Assembly: GCA_021325575.1 (NCBI GenBank)
Contig: JAJPGW010000013.1
Coordinates: 62,001-126,000 of the forward strand
Origin: Gammaproteobacteria bacterium
GTDB lineage: Bacteria; Pseudomonadota; Gammaproteobacteria; DSM-16500
DNA: 64,000 nt
Direction of reading: 5' to 3'
Shown here: piece after piece, positions 62,114-64,000 of the stretch
Layout of the letters: the number at the start of each line of letters is the position of its first letter
How positions within the stretch are numbered: position 1 is the stretch's first letter
Made by a program: the position numbers and the translations under genes
The notes under the pieces: model-generated
What the model saw: the letters and a program-made list of their open reading frames with translations, nothing else
Told to the model about the DNA's origin: nothing
The model's database searches: none

Positions 62114-64000
62114 GTCTTTCGGGACCGTTTATTGCGAGGCCGATCGCCACATCGTTATTGATGTTCGCATTGCTTTTAACGGGGGTTCTCGCGTATCGAT
62201 TATTACCCGTTTCTTCTTTACCGGAGGTGGATTACCCAACGATTCAAGTAGAAACTTTTTATCCCGGAGCAAGTCCAGCGGTCGCTGCCTCATCCATCAC
62301 CGCACCGCTTGAACGCCAATTCGGACAAATGCCTGGACTCGATCAAATGACCTCGACGAGCTCGAACGGTTCGTCCATTATTGTTTTGCAATTTTCGCTG
62401 GACCTAACACTGGATATCGCAGAACAAGAAGTGCAAGCAGCGATCAATGCCGCTTCCAATTTTTTACCGGCGGATTTACCGTTTCCTCCGATTTATAGCA
62501 AAGTGAATCCCGCCGATACACCGATCATGACGCTTTCGTTAACATCGAACGCGATGCCACTCACCAAAGTAGAAGATTTTGCAGAAACTCGCATTTCACA
62601 AAAAATTTCTGAATTATCCGGCGTAGGTTTAGTCAGTATCAGCGGCGGACAACGTCCAGCCGTTCGAGTCCAAGTGAATCCGACTTCACTTGCTTCTTAC
62701 GGTTTGAGTTTGGAATCGGTACGATCCGCGATTGCCGCATCCAATGTCAACGCGGCAAAAGGCAATCTCGATGGCCCACGTCTTGCTTACATGATTAATG
62801 CGAATGATCAGTTACTTTCAAGCACGGATTACAAACCCCTGATTATTTCTTATAAAAATAATGCGCCCGTGCGCTTGTCTGATATTGCTGATGTAACGGA
62901 TGGCAGTGAGAATGTGCAACTGGCCGCGTGGAAAAATTTAGAACCCGCCATCATCATGAATATTCAGCGTCAACCCGGTACGAATGTGATTGCAGTTGCA
63001 GATCGCATTAAGCAATTGTTGCCACGCTTAAGTGCAACATTACCCGCAAGCATTCAGCTCTCGGTTCTGTCTGATCGAACTGAAACGATTCGTGCATCCG
63101 TCCATGATGTTCAGTTTGAATTACTGCTCTCAGTCGCGCTTGTCGTCATGGTGATTTTTCTTTTTTTGAGAAATTTGCCTGCAACGATTATTCCCAGTGT
63201 TTCTGTGCCGTTATCACTTATCGGCACCTTTGGCCTCATGTATTTATTAGGATTCAGCTTAAATAATTTAACTTTAATGGCATTAACCATCGCTGCAGGA
63301 TTTGTGGTAGATGATGCGATTGTCATGATTGAAAATATTTCGCGTTACATTGAACAAGGTCTTACGCCGATGGAAGCGGCGATCAAAGGCGCATCACAAA
63401 TTGGATTTACGATTATTTCGCTGACTTTTTCACTGGTGGCGGTTTTAATTCCACTGCTTTTTATGAGCGATATTATTGGCCGATTATTTCGTGAATTTGC
63501 ATTGACACTGTCAGTGACTATTTTTATTTCCGCATTGGTTTCGCTCACGTTAACGCCCATGCTCTGTTCGCGGCTTTTACATCATCGCGAAGAAAAAGAA
63601 ATGAGTGAATTTGAAAAAAGTTCAGGGAAACTTTTTCATCATGTGTCGGAATGGTATCGCGAGTCATTAAAAAAAGTCCTGGAAAATCAGCCTCTCACTT
63701 TGTTAATTGCGCTAGCCACTTTGCTTATTACCTTATTTTTATTTTGGATTATTCCAAAAGGATTTTTTCCCATTCAAGACACCGGGATGATTCAGGGAAT
63801 TTCAGCCGCACCCGAATCCATTTCATTTTCCGCGATGGAAGAAGCCCAGCAAGCATTAGCAAAAATTGTTTTATCGGATCCTGCCGTGCAAAACGTTGCA
63901 TCTTTTATTGGTGTTGATGGTGTCAATACGACTTTAAATAGCGGACGCATGCTTATTACCTTAAAACCCATTGCAAAAAGAGTTAGCGCACAGGAAATTA
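62110..64000 (+). CDS. RND efflux inner-membrane permease, MdtB-like (runs off the window)
   Basis: Open from ATG 62110 to the window end without a stop, 630 codons of an expected ~1040. N-terminus [37 protein letters not shown], then [20 protein letters not shown], the usual RND start. In the first half of the transmembrane domain [18 protein letters not shown] carries the paired Asp residues that conduct protons. AAGCAT-like periplasmic porter segments follow. Resembles MdtB/MdtC types more than AcrB. The second half and any further permease or channel gene lie beyond 64,000. Confidence 0.93.
   Translation, partial: MSLSGPFIARPIATSLLMFALLLTGVLAYRLLPVSSLPEVDYPTIQVETFYPGASPAVAASSITAPLERQFGQMPGLDQMTSTSSNGSSIIVLQFSLDLTLDIAEQEVQAAINAASNFLPADLPFPPIYSKVNPADTPIMTLSLTSNAMPLTKVEDFAETRISQKISELSGVGLVSISGGQRPAVRVQVNPTSLASYGLSLESVRSAIAASNVNAAKGNLDGPRLAYMINANDQLLSSTDYKPLIISYKNNAPVRLSDIADVTDGSENVQLAAWKNLEPAIIMNIQRQPGTNVIAVADRIKQLLPRLSATLPASIQLSVLSDRTETIRASVHDVQFELLLSVALVVMVIFLFLRNLPATIIPSVSVPLSLIGTFGLMYLLGFSLNNLTLMALTIAAGFVVDDAIVMIENISRYIEQGLTPMEAAIKGASQIGFTIISLTFSLVAVLIPLLFMSDIIGRLFREFALTLSVTIFISALVSLTLTPMLCSRLLHHREEKEMSEFEKSSGKLFHHVSEWYRESLKKVLENQPLTLLIALATLLITLFLFWIIPKGFFPIQDTGMIQGISAAPESISFSAMEEAQQALAKIVLSDPAVQNVASFIGVDGVNTTLNSGRMLITLKPIAKRVSAQEI

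Noticed and set aside
62037-62312. 91-aa frame across the start of the RND permease
   Set aside because: Out of frame with the adaptor and the permease, both of which are clear; it is a shadow.

Overview
The window looks like a chromosomal segment of an AT-rich gammaproteobacterium, most likely a member of the Legionellales (Coxiella/Aquicella-like). This is inferred from gene content, not from a marker tree. The signs are the uvrY-uvrC-pgsA-tRNA(Gly,Cys,Leu) locus typical of gammaproteobacteria, a yoaA-tsaB pair, a fimV-truA-accD-dedD order, a large NAD-dependent glutamate dehydrogenase, a histone-like lysine-rich peptide, a secreted phytochelatin synthase homologue and a U-box-like membrane protein of the kind found in bacteria that live in eukaryotic cells.

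Positions 1-34,700 are mostly housekeeping. They hold rnhA-dnaQ, a BI-1 membrane protein, tRNA-Ser, uvrY, uvrC-pgsA, three tRNAs, fdxA-yoaA-tsaB, gdhB, asd, a short FimV-like gene with truA, accD, dedD, lpxH, adk, lhr and ettA. Six copies of one ~81-bp palindromic repeat (CGTCATTGCGAG...CTCGCAATGACG) lie between genes in this half, three of them at convergent gene ends; I see none beyond 34.7 kb. Two unusual genes and one repeat copy sit between uvrY and uvrC, which are neighbours in many relatives. Three very small genes lie between 27.0 and 27.8 kb.

Positions 34,700-60,800 are accessory. They hold two type II toxin-antitoxin pairs (hicAB, and a RelE/HigB-like toxin with an XRE antitoxin), an HDAC-like/FAD monooxygenase/SDR/VOC gene run, several alpha/beta hydrolases and esterases, an amino-acid permease, a GNAT acetyltransferase, a phytochelatin synthase homologue, a creatininase-like/DJ-1/LD-carboxypeptidase run, 3-methyladenine glycosylase, an AraC-GyrI regulator, and a Bcr/CflA exporter divergent from an XRE-cupin regulator with paired 16-bp operators between them. 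From 60.9 kb to the end an RND efflux operon begins; its permease runs off the window.

The observations most worth following are the U-box-like protein at 2987-3967, a secreted protein with 23 cysteines at 32110-32529, a haloalkane-dehalogenase-like protein that has lost its nucleophile, the reduced FimV, the repeat family, and a recurring layout in which a -10 hexamer sits 4-7 bases before the start codon, suggesting leaderless mRNAs.
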